This document shows, one piece after another, positions 47,101-57,880 of a DNA stretch of 64,000 nt. The stretch is from Pontederia crassipes. Its lineage: Eukaryota; Streptophyta; Magnoliopsida; Commelinales; Pontederiaceae. The notes beneath the pieces were generated by a model. It made no database searches and was not told the origin of the DNA. It worked only from the letters and a program-made list of their open reading frames with translations. The stretch's first letter is position 1, and the number at the start of each line of letters is the position of its first letter. The position numbers were made by a program, and so were the translations under genes. The DNA is taken from contig CM060194.1 in the NCBI GenBank assembly GCA_030549335.1, forward strand, positions 40,751,171 through 40,815,170. The letters run 5' to 3'.

Positions 47101-47312
47101 CAATAAAATTATTACCCCCCAAAAAGGATTCTAATTACTAGAATCGTTAAAGACTGGTAATAAGCATGTTGCATATCAAGGGGAAGAGCAACGGTCGATT
47201 CTGGATTAGATGGCCTATCAAGTAAAAGAGATAAAAGAAATACACACGTCACAAGGGGACGAGAAGTGAATTTAGGTGAGAGATCAAATATAGAAGTGGC
47301 AAAAGTTCAATA
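44193..47312. other. Intergenic, no gene recognised
   Basis: Besides the tandem repeat at 44578-44769, only AT-rich unique-looking DNA. Short open frames at 44853-45197 lie opposite each other and lack known motifs. Confidence 0.55.
44578..44769 (+). repeat. Two-unit tandem repeat (about 99 bp units)
   Basis: ACTACATAAAATTAATAAG begins both units at 44578 and 44677. The units then run in parallel with about 15-20 percent differences. Confidence 0.75.
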
Positions 47313-47322
47313 ATTTTATAAA

Positions 47323-47790
47323 AAATAAATTTCACTAAATGACTTTCAACTTTATCATATTTTTTAACTTTGTTTTATAGTTACACTTCACTCTAACTAT
47401 TAATTTATTTTACTAATTACCCTTTCGATGACGATTTCCCAATTAATTACCTTACCTGACATGTTATTTAAAATAAAATAAATTTTAAATAATACTTAAT
47501 AAATTTTAAAATAATTTAAGAAGAAAGAGGGAGCTCGATCCCCCCTCGCCGAGCCCACTTCCCACCAGCCACCTTAGCGTTGGGGGCAACTCACCGGCAA
47601 CAAAAGAGAGAGGAAGAGGGAGCCAAGCCTCCTCTTTTTTAATTTTTTTTTTTAAAATTGTTAAATTATTATTTTAATATTTTATTTTAAATAACATGCC
47701 ACGTAAGCTAATTAGTGAAATAAATTATAGTTGAAGGGAAATTTAAAGTTGAGAAATAAGATACTTGAAAGATATTTAGTAAAATTTAGC
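47323..47790. mobile_element. Mutator-like MITE with long inverted ends and 10-bp target repeat
   Basis: ATTTTATAAA stands at 47313-47322 and 47791-47800. The inner ends match in inverted orientation over more than 100 bp, with mismatches (left TTTCACTAAATGACTTTCAA; right, inverted, TTTTACTAAATATCTTTCAA). Both inner arms contain GACATGTTATTTAAAATAAA-type sequence. The centre is a GC-rich block of about 120 bp with the hinge GGGAGCTCGATCCCCCC. No coding capacity. Confidence 0.7.
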
Positions 47791-47800
47791 ATTTTATAAA

Positions 47801-49033
47801 GGGACTATCAACACACATCATATATGAGGTGGGAAATTTTGTGAATAAAAAAAACAATCATATTAATTTTTTAACCAACTTACACAAACACAAATATAAT
47901 TAAAAATACCATTACATGATTATTCTGAGCGTGGAACAAAAGATTATTCTTCCTCATCCCTTACCTAGCCAGTAGATCAACTGTGTTTGGAATTGGATGC
48001 ATGCTAACACAGATAAAATATCTTTTACATAGATAATGTCGTCAGGACTTCTACATTGCAGTAACCTCTAGATAGGCTTTTGTCATTACCACAAGTACTC
48101 CACGACAAGTCCAGGCGAAGGTTTCAAACCACTAATTTCGAGTTCCATTTTAATTGCGAGATGCATTATCTGTTTCCAATTTAATTTTCTCCACATAGAT
48201 ACCTTGTAACCAAAAACAAAATACGTGACGTAAAAAGCAACAAGAATGAAACTTGAAAGCAGCCAAAATTGCAACACATCGGAGTGGTAGAAATAGTTAC
48301 ATATCTAGTCAGCCTTCGCAGAATCATAATACTTATCAATTAAACAATTTCTCCTGAGCACGAAGTTGGACATACATGGGAGGGATGTGTTTTACCAAAG
48401 CAATGATAAGATTAGTGCTTGACAAGAGACATATATACGAGATTATACTAAAGTGGCCTTCACATATATCTGTTTATCCCCAACCAATAAATAAGTAGTT
48501 TTTTTGTTGGGGTCTTAGTTCATTTAAGAGGTTTGTATTGCTGGATTTTATCTGACAAGCTTTTTTTCATCAGGTTTTCCTACCATACAAATTGATAAGT
48601 ACATATACACACAGCATCTCAGAGTCTGTTTCGGAACTGATACTCTTCCCCCATACGCTAAGCCTCACTCGGCCAAGTTATTTCTCGAAGGAAAATCCAG
48701 ATGCAGAAATTAGAAGCCTTCAAAGGCTCTGGACAGAGAACACAGCTGATATGGATCAGGTAAAATGTATTACCAGATACTACCGAAGCACATTACCGGG
48801 AAAGCAACATCAGATTTCCTGTAACATAAGTGCATTAATGTCAACAAGTCATTTTTGAATCCTTAAGTGTACTGTTTTCCCTGGAAAAGAGTATGCATCT
48901 TTTCTGCATGTTCATCAAATTAATCATTGTTGTTGTTCTGCATATATACTTTGGAAGGATTTCCACTCTATGATATCAGATGTGAAACTAGTATTAAATT
49001 CAAAGGGTAGCTTACCAAATAACAACTGGAAAT
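47801..49033. other. Intergenic, 3' side of the RRM gene
   Basis: No gene recognised; the open frame at 48592-48858 (+) has no known motif. The RRM gene 3' UTR presumably occupies the upper few hundred bases. Confidence 0.5.
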
Positions 49034-50644
49034 CTAATCAGTCGAGTCTCCTGCAGTAGAGATCCGAGGAACTACAACAGGTCCACCACGAACCTTGTCG
49101 AGAGCAAAGCTTATCCTCAGAGGTCGTCCTAAGAATGCCTGAGTAACACGTGCTTGCTATTGAATATATCAATGCACTTGGATCCGACAAACCATAGCAG
49201 CAACTCTATGCTTACCTTTCCATCCATGGCATTTTTAGCGCACTTAGCTTCCTCGTCTGATGTGAAATGGACAAATCCAAAACCCCTTGACCTCCCAGTA
49301 CTCTTATCATACATGATTCTCACTATCAAAACAGGATTAAAAGTATGTAAAATGAATTCCAGACATAAAACAACACTAAATATTTTCAGAAACAAACCAA
49401 ATGAATTTCTTGATTAACAAGCACAAAAAATGGTCAAATTTCAAGATATAACAGAAATAATCTCACTACGGAGCTCCAGTGCACAAGAGATTATAAATAA
49501 AGTATTAGTGATTTTCTCCTAGAGTGAGAAAAAGAGGATAAGGTGAGACCTTACAATTTCATTTTAGCTTAAACTTTCACGAACTCCACAAGACAAAATG
49601 CTAAAAGAACTGGGTATATCATGGTCTCGCCGATTTCTTTAGCATCAAAAGACTACTTTGTTACAGATTTTCTTAAAAATGAATAGCATAGGTCAACTAC
49701 GAGTTGGATGGTTTCAACTATTAGCAGGTTGAACAGAGTAAGAAGATCATCATGTCGAACCCTGGACGCCCTACAGTTGGGAGAGGTTTTAACTTTAACA
49801 CTTCCGCCTGGAGCTTAATTTGTCAAGATGGTGCAATGGGTTTGCAGACGCCCATGGTAAAAAAATGGCACATGTCAAGCCAAACAAAGATGATCTGGTA
49901 TGAAGAATCAGGACTCAGCTTAACGTCCAGCACTTGACCTAAGTTGCAGGCTAGTTCAAAATCATGAATGGCATCCAAATAGATAAGTAGGTAACTGACT
50001 TCTTCCAAGCAATTCGTCAAACATTTAGTGATCACGAAAAGAGAGAGAAGGCTTTCAGTCATGCCGGCCTACCGCAGAATTCCGAAAGTCTCCAACTGAA
50101 GATACGCAACAGGATAAAGGAGAAAAAACAATATACCATTAGCAGTAACCGGAGAGAACAACCGCAGAACCAATTTTTGGGATGCACGGAGCACTGTTAG
50201 CGATCTTTTATCACACGGTACAAAACACATCTTTTATCAGGTTAAAAACCAATCAAAACACATCGAGTGATCGAAAGGATTACAAATGGCGAGCAGAAGA
50301 ACGATGCAACTAAGTACACAACAATTTGTACCTTCAGTAACCTCGCCGAATGAAGAAAATGCATCTTTCAGGGACTGCTCGTCCACGGACCACGAAAGAC
50401 CTTCATCCCCAAACATTGAATGACGCAATCGAATCAGAAAACTTGATGTATCCACTTATACATCCGTGCACAGTGGATGGCTAGACGATGCGTAAGTAGA
50501 AGTAAGGAACAAGAAAGCCTCACCTCCGACGAACAACTTGGAGTTTGGTGCCCACGGCGAAGGCGGCGGAGGAGCGCACTGGAAGCGTAGCTGAAACAGT
50601 CTCGGAGCTCCGGTGATCTGAATCCTGTTCAGCAGATGCCTCAT
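49034..50644 (-). CDS. Small organelle-type single-RRM RNA-binding protein (At3g08000-like)
   Basis: Four exons: 50644-50524, 50400-50332, 49322-49216 and 49138-49034, joined by GT-AG introns. Frame is kept and gives 133 aa ending DSTD and TAG. An Arg-rich, acid-poor N terminus (about 1-33) looks like an organelle targeting peptide. One RRM follows: RNP2 KLFVGG (36-41), SVDEQSLKDAFSSFGEV, then RNP1 RGFGFVHF (76-83). The tail LGRPLRISFALDKVRGG and VVVPRIS is the signature I recall from At3g08000. There is no Gly-rich tail, unlike GR-RBPs. Likely role: binding organelle transcripts, in RNA processing or editing (inference). The start is the only ATG ahead of RNP2 in the open leader exon. Confidence 0.9.
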
Positions 50645-51177
50645 TGTTCTGCACCTTCTCGCTATCGCGGCGGCAGAGTGCTAAAATGAAGAGCCAACAG
50701 AGCTTTCCTGTGTTTAAAATTGAGAACTTTTTTTGTTTAATTATCCGCCTCCAATTTTTTTAGAAGCGATCTCACAGCTCAATACTAATAATTTAATTAT
50801 GCGCACTATTTATTATTGAGTTTAACTAATTTGATAAAATAGTGTCACACCATGTATATAATAATAATAAATTCTTAATAAAATTTTTTTCATAATGTTA
50901 ATAACATTCGAATTTGAATCGACCGAAAAAAATTATTATTATTTTGTCTTTCTAAACTCTAATTAATCTGGTGCTTAGACCTCCGTCCGACACCCAAACA
51001 ATTGAGAAGTTTCGTAACTCATTCCAAAAATTCATCAATTTTATTATTACATAATAAAATAAAATGACGATATTATATTTTTAACTGGCAATAGTATCAT
51101 CCTGTTAATAAAAATATATTAAAGCAATTTAATTCATGAATTTAAAGTTTTATACTTTTTCCCCAATAAAGTCTCAC
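50645..51177 (-). promoter_or_regulatory. 5' flank of the RRM gene
   Basis: A short GC-rich leader directly before the start codon, then AT-rich DNA up to the CACTA element, so the promoter is at most about 530 bp before element DNA begins. No specific element is assigned. Confidence 0.4.
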
Positions 51178-51439
51178 CCACGCTACTAGAAAAATGTAAA
51201 TTACAGACGAAATCGATTTTCGACGGGTTTTTCGACGAAATTGATTCAATGAAAAAATGGTCGTCACAAATCGATTTGCAATGGTCGAAAAAAACTCGTC
51301 GATAGTTTCGATGGTTGTGTCCGTCGCAAATGTCCGGCGGTCGCAACCGTCGCAAAAAAATTTTATAATATAAAAAAATTAGCCCGTCGTCAACGATCGG
51401 ATTCGGCAGCCATCGACGGATTTGGCCGTCCGCAACCGA

Positions 51440-51690
51440 TTCAGCGCCAGCGGCGAAATCCAGCCGCCAGGCGGCCGATCCAACGCCAGCGGTCAGATCC
51501 GGCTGCCAGGCGACCGATCCGACGCCAACGACCAGATCCGGCTGCCAGGCGGCCGATCCGACACTAGCGGCCAGGTCCGGCCGATCAGGCGCCCGCGACT
51601 AGATCCGGCCGCCAAGCGGCCTATCCGGCGCCCACAGCCAGATCCGGCCACCAGTCGTTGGATCCGGCCGCCCGCGGGAGAGGTTCGTCC
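51440..51690 (+). repeat. GC-rich minisatellite inside the CACTA element
   Basis: Roughly 30-36-bp degenerate units of the type GATCCGGCTGCCAGGCGGCC follow one another. They create a long open frame (51422-51802) of Arg/Gly/Pro-rich repeats, which I do not take for a gene. Confidence 0.65.
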
Positions 51691-51814
51691 GGGAGGAAGA
51701 TGGTCGTCGACAATCGAAGTTTGTCGTCCGATCGGGAGAGACTCGCCGACAGGGTGTGAGAGAGGGAGAGAGAGAGGAGAGGGGGAAAGAAACAGAGAGT
51801 GAGATTGAGGAAAG

Positions 51815-51815
<1 letters not shown>

Positions 51816-51852
<37 letters not shown>
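51816..51852 (+). repeat. (TA)n microsatellite
   Basis: Uninterrupted TA run of about 18 units inside the CACTA element. Confidence 0.9.
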
Positions 51853-51854
<2 letters not shown>

Positions 51855-52281
51855 GAAAGATGAGAAAGTGGAAAAATGAGAAAAAAAGGAGCGGGATAGT
51901 GAAATTTTAATTATATTAACAAAATACTCGTTACATTATATTACTTTTCATTTATCGACGGTCGGAACCATAAAAAATTATGATGGAAATTATCGTTAAT
52001 TATATTAATAAAATATTTCTTATATTATATTATTTTATATTTACCGACGATCAGGATCGTTGAAAATTGCGACGGATAGATACCCGTCGAAAATTTCGAC
52101 ATCGTCGAAAAATAAAATAATAATATAAAAAATTACATAATTTATTATTTTGATTTTTGACGATTTTGACCGTCGAAAATTCCGACGGATAACTATCCGT
52201 CGGCTATCCATCGCAAATTGCGACGAATTTCTATTCGTCGAAAATGACCCATCGGAAAATCCTAATTTTCTTGTAGTGCCA

Positions 52282-53429
52282 CTCTAGAATCGTGCGCAAA
52301 TAGATTAATCTTCATTGATTATAATTAATATAAAAATATCTTAAATTAAAATTAACATAAAAAAGTTTATAAAAAATGGAAGAAAATGATGCGTAAACTC
52401 GTTTAATATAAGCTTCGTAGGAAATGCATGACATATTTGAGAGAATAAATGAAGATTATGAACTCATAAATGATGTGCACCTCACATTTGCCACTCACGT
52501 AGAGAACCTGCACCAACTTCTACTTAGCCTTGTTTAGATGTAAGATTTAAATCGTTGCATCGTAAATCAAGTATTATTTTTTTTTCAGCTCATGATGATT
52601 ACCGCTATTTGATTTGGATCATTTGATTGATGTAACGAATTTAAACAATTGTTTGGTCAACACATCTATGTATATGATAAATGAATAATTTCATAACATA
52701 CTTCGTTCCAGTTTTATTGCTCTATTTATTTTTTTCTATTGCCACTCGAATCTATCATACTGTGCTAAGAATTATGTGCATAGATCATAAGTTAAAATCT
52801 GGACCCATTATTGATTTTGACTAATCGAGTGTTGTCCTAGACAACGCACCTAATTGCGGTGAGTGAGAAAAAAAAAAATTTACATTCACAAATGTTTAAA
52901 TTTGAAACCTCGACTTGCGATGCGAAGCCGCTATTCCCTCAATCCCGTCTTAATTTTGCCTTATACTATTTTGATATGCTCTTGTCTATGTTCATGCATC
53001 TGATTGTTGGGCTCCCAATTGGATCTATGGACGAGTAGGACTTAATCATATTCAATCTTATTACCTTTCTTTATTATTCTACTTTTTCTTAACTTTGTTT
53101 GTTCAATTTTATATTTATCTTCATATTCTTAAATATTATGTATTTTTTTTATTAAATTCTATTTTATTTTCCATATTATTAATATAAAATCTTAATATTA
53201 AAAATACAAAAGTAGGCTTTATTAATAATGATGCAGGCAAATTTTAATAAATTTTTAGTATTATTTTTGTTAGTCATATGCATTGATTATTTATTAGTTT
53301 ATAATTTCTTTAAGCCGTTGATCTATCCAATGTTTCATGTGCATTATGCAAGGTTATAAGGTCTGTTCCCCTTTAAGTAGTTCAACTCAACTCTTCCTGT
53401 GGTGCTTGTGAGCCACCTCCTCTTGCTTC
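52282..53429. other. Intergenic between CACTA element and LINE remnant
   Basis: AT-rich; no gene or bounded repeat recognised. Confidence 0.5.
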
Positions 53430-56310
53430 TATGGCTCTCCACTCATCTCCTCTAGCTCCCTCTCATGACCTTAACCACCATTAACAACAAGGTTCTTCGA
53501 GCACAACCCCTCCACCCTCCTCCTCCTCCTCTAGGTTCCACCCTAGAGATCTTTCAACTCCACTCTTATATTCCCCCTCAAACCTTTTTACATTGCCTTC
53601 AATTGTAATCCAACATGCCATTTCATGGTCGGCCATTATTCATCATGGATGAGGAATTTCGTCTCTTCCCAAATTTCCAATCACAAGCTCTGAGCATTCA
53701 GGAGATGATTAGTGCGAAAGTCAACAGTGAGTCAGCCGATGTTGTGGAAAGATCACACGAGTCCCAAAATTGTCTGATCAAGCATTTCTATGGTGATGGG
53801 ATCTTGGTTGACATTCTCTATCAAAGACTCATTGTGCTGTGAAAAATCAAGGGAAGTCTTAAAATTGTTGAACTGGAAAATTACTTTATGCCCTTTTTCT
53901 TCTCTTGTGTGTAGTTGAAGATCCACATGCTAACCGGAGGACCTTGGATGATCAAAGGGCACGTTCTTAATGCTATGCAACATAAACCTTTATTTTGGTC
54001 AACCGAGGATAGACTCAATTCTTGGTCGATCTGGATCTGGTTCCTAAGCTTGGCTTTTGAATCACATGGTATTGATTCCATAATGAATATTGTTGGTCCT
54101 TTAGGATACCCCCTTGCACTTGGAGTAGGAGGCATCCACCGCTCGAAAGTACTTTGCGCATGTGCATTGACTTAGATATCACATCGTCGTTGAAGTAGGG
54201 AGTCTTGATGTGCCCTCCCGATGATAACAAGTATTTTTTAGGGGATAACTTACGATGATTTACCAACCTTCTATTTCAAGAGCAGAGTTATTGGGCACTG
54301 CTTGGAGCACGTCACAAGCGAGATTCTTCTCTATTGACCGTGGTCCACTCATTAATCAAAATGAAGCGCCATATTCCTCCTATGAGGACCACTACTACTA
54401 TTAGTGTCGATCGGGCTCGGTCGTGTCATCATCGAAATCCACGGATCATCCCTTCAATGGTTGAATTAGTCAATTTTTCAACCCCTAATCTCAATCGCTC
54501 ATTAGTAGAGCCTAGAGAGCACTTGGACTGTTGAATCGTTGAAGCTTCTGGTGGTAATGGTCAGATCAGACACCACTCTCGCCTATAGGGATTTCCTCTC
54601 ACTTAGTCCATTGGAGATAGTTGGCAATAGTACCCTTCCCCTGCCACAATCAAACAACTCAACAACTACATTGCGAAAATCAAGAAACAATGCATTACCA
54701 CGTGTAATCCACCTTCAAAACTCAACTTCCCAAGCATCACGTGAGTGCATGGGCAGTTGTGATACGATGATGAATGTGGAGTAGCTCATCCTCCTCCACT
54801 TGTCATTGCACTGCATGGGGGAATGGATAGCGCTGATGCAGAGACAACCTTCTCATTGAAGCATCCTTGCCCACCTGTCCCTAGGGTTGCACTGAGCTCA
54901 TCAAAACCATCTTCAAACCCTCACTCTACTAGGATGACTTAGAGTTGGAAAATTATTATATCGACCTTATAAGAAATTAGGCCAGGTTTGAGAGTTCAAA
55001 TTGGTGATGGGAGAACCACTAAGGTTTACGTTGATCCTTGGCTATTTAAAATTAATCGGGATGTCTACTTTTCTTAATGTCTATGCTTATTCTAATTCTT
55101 TAGTGTCTTGAATTTGATTCTATAGAGTCACTGGAATGCTACACTTTTATATGACGTGGTTGGTGAAATTGTGGCTTCTCAGATTGTATCTCTTTATATA
55201 CCTCCTAGGGCCAAGGATGATATGTGGATTTGGGACATTGACTTACACAGGTGTGCGAATGTCAGGGTTGTAACGGTTGTTTACAATTTTTTAAATCGTT
55301 GATCCTTACCTTTGTTGGAGGATGGAAGGCACATCTGGAATTCAAATTGGAGGTTTCCCCTTTACTTAAAATACATATTTTTTTTAAACTTGCTCATCAT
55401 AAATTACCAACCCTAGATTACGTCTCCTGCTTTAATTCTTATACCAATCCTGTGTGCACCTTTTGTAAGGGTGAAATTGAACAAAATATCATCTCTTCTT
55501 TCAATGCCCAATGCCCGATCAATTTTGGAGTTACATTCAAACTAGACTTCATTTTAGATTTGAGCTTGGTCATGTGGCTCCTGAATTCTTGAGGGGTAAA
55601 GTCTAGATCACATTTTAAAGCTAAAATTGCTAACTTTTCTCTCTCTATGGGACCTTTGGATATGCAAAGTGACATTTTCTTTCGATCCAGATTTTTTAGC
55701 CCTTTTAGTCATTTGGTCTAGGATCCTGATTGGCTTTAATGAGTAATTAAACCACATGCCTCAAGCCTTTTCCCTAGTTGACCTGCTTCGGGTCCAGTGG
55801 GAGCTTGACCCCTCCCCCCTCTTGGGTTAAAGTTAACTCAAACAGCTCGTATACACGGGCTGGAGAGGCTGGGGGAGCAGATTATTTGTTTAGTTCTATT
55901 GATGGTTGTTTTATTGTTGCAAGGCCTTTAAAGGCCTAATTTGCATCATTCTTGGAGCTTGAGGCATTTGCTCTCCTAAAGGGTCTTGCCGCTTGTGCAC
56001 TGAAGAACAACATTCGCATCATTTTAAAAATTGACTCGTAAATCTTGGTACACATTATTTAGCATAGAAGCTCTTGTTCATGGAGTATTAGACATCTTTG
56101 TTGCTTCTGTAAAATTTGAATCTTGGGAAATTCTGCACTGTAATAGAAATGCTAATCAAGCTACAAATTTCTTTGCATATTTTGGCCACTTACATGATCA
56201 CGAAATTTTTTGGGGCAACAATTCCCCTTGGGGACTTTGACAGTATTTGTATCCTCCTAATTTCAATAGTTAACAAGCAGTTTACTTCTTCTAAAAAAAA
56301 TATATATTTG
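53430..56310 (+). mobile_element. LINE remnant, plus strand (ORF1, zf-RVT and RNase H pieces)
   Basis: From 53430 a Ser/Pro-rich ORF1 head, then a DUF4283-like region (CLIKHFYGDGILVDILYQR; LTGGPWMIKGHVLNAMQ near 53930) that parallels the ORF1 of the LINE at 62.8-63.6 kb. From about 54960 it jumps to the C-terminal part of ORF2: PWLFKINRDVYF, AKDDMWIWDIDL, then the zf-RVT region KLAHHKLPTLDYVS and NPVCTFCKGEIEQN (55390-55490). Degraded RNase H remains follow (55860-56230), then an A-rich end near 56300. The endonuclease and RT core are missing and frames are broken. Confidence 0.75.
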
Positions 56311-56429
56311 TGGTGGTAGTACAAACACTAGAAAAATAATATTAAAAATGTAGTACAATCAAGGATAACCAGTGATGGTACTAATTTTCTATTATGAAGG
56401 ATAATTCGACAAATCAGGGTACTTTATCA

Positions 56430-57085
56430 AGTTTTTATCCGCATATGAGCTAGCAGTTGATAGAAGAACAATGGTTTCTCAATGTTGGTGTGGTGATAGA
56501 AATGACATTAAGGAGGGTCATGGATACCTCTGTTCAGATCTCTATTATCTGACCAAAGGATTAAGGATTTGTTAAGCCTTCTTGATCATTTAGTTGGGAT
56601 GAGTGAGATTTCAGGAAAAATGGATGGATGGATTTGGGCTTGAGGGCTCGGACAAGCAACCATCATAATGTGTTGGGATTCGTCATGTGTGTTCTGCTAA
56701 AAAAAATTGAAGATTCAGCACATTTGTTGTTTGGGTGTTTGTGGTCCAGGCAAGTGTGGTCCAGGCAAATGTGGTCTGATTTGGGCGTGATGACATTGGA
56801 CTCGAGGTCAGAAGGCATATTCTGGGCATCGTTCAAGGTGCTGTTGATGTAGATCATGAACTGCATACATAGTATCATCCAAAAAAAGGGTGACATCTAT
56901 AGCTATATTATGGGCCATTTGAAAACAACGAAACGAAATATTGTTCATTTGGTGACAAGGTGTATGTGGAGAATATGGTGGAGATAGCCCAACCCATATT
57001 AAAGATTAGAGAGAACTATGATATTTGCTTGTAATTCTATATGTTCCTTCTTGTAACCATATAATTAAAAACTTTTAATAAATGG
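56430..57085 (+). mobile_element. LINE 3' fragment, plus strand
   Basis: Contains zf-RVT-type sequence (CVLLKKIEDSAHLLFGC near 56690, then SEGIFWASFKVLL) and a C-terminal tail (HLVTRCMWRIWW), then the TTTTAATAAATGGATGA end common to plant LINEs. It differs from the element just before it and resembles more the piece at 20.8-22.1 kb. Confidence 0.55.
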
Positions 57086-57880
57086 ATGATTGACACATTG
57101 TCAACATCCTATTTTTTCTTTAAAAAAAAGTTGTGCAATCAAGGATACAATACCATCTTTGCCAAGGACCCACTTTAATGAAGACACCCAAATTATATTT
57201 TATTAAGCTTTCAGAACTAATTCATTAGATAGAAAAGTTTATATTTAATGTTTGAATGGAAATGCAGTGATAAGAAATTAAAAATCTGATTGCAAAAATA
57301 AATTCTAATAGGTGTTTGAATAAAAAATTAGAATTAAAAGAGATTTATAGAATAAAAAAATAATTAATTAGTTATTCTTCAAAAATATATTTTAAATTCA
57401 TAATACAGTTTGATTAGTGAAATCAAATTATTTATTTGATATTATTAGTCAAACTATTTTATTAAGTTAAATAAGGTTATTTTGATATTAATAATAAAAA
57501 TTGAAGTCATTGACTCATTGTAACTAATATTGATATCATATGATGTAACGAAACAAAAAAAATGTTTACTTTAATTAAACTATCCGGACATTATTAAAAA
57601 ATATGTAACAATGTAAATTAATTTCACGTAATTATTACAAACATTATTTTATTTTATTTTATTATACTAGATAAACTATAATTAATCATAAAAAAATAAT
57701 TATTTATTATCAAATCTTAATAAAATGAAATTGTTAAATTAGATGATAATATATAATATATAAACTAATTAATATTAATATTTTAAGGCATAGTATATAG
57801 GTTTAAAAAAGTAGTGCAAAAAGTAAGTGGCCTTACTATTTAAACCTATAATGCTAAAAGTTAAAAAAAACATATGATTC
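57086..57880. other. AT-rich spacer between two opposed LINE units
   Basis: No coding or bounded repeat seen. The LINE target site should be near 57870-57880. Confidence 0.5.

Larger units (their letters stand above)
51181..52278. mobile_element. Non-autonomous CACTA (En/Spm) element
   Basis: The right end, inverted, is CACTACAAGAAAATTAGG; the left end CGCTACTAGAAAAATG is a decayed version. CCA flanks both sides (51178-51180 and 52279-52281), the 3-bp target repeat of CACTA elements. Subterminal regions carry many GTCGAAAA, CCGTCG and GACGGAT motifs, as CACTA transposase sites do. No transposase. The interior holds a GC-rich minisatellite and a TA run. Confidence 0.8.

Noticed and set aside
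48592-48858. 88-codon plus-strand open frame
   Set aside because: No family resemblance and no supporting splice or promoter context.
51422-51802. 126-codon open frame rich in Arg, Gly and Pro
   Set aside because: It is produced by a GC-rich minisatellite inside a CACTA element; no start context or domain supports a gene.
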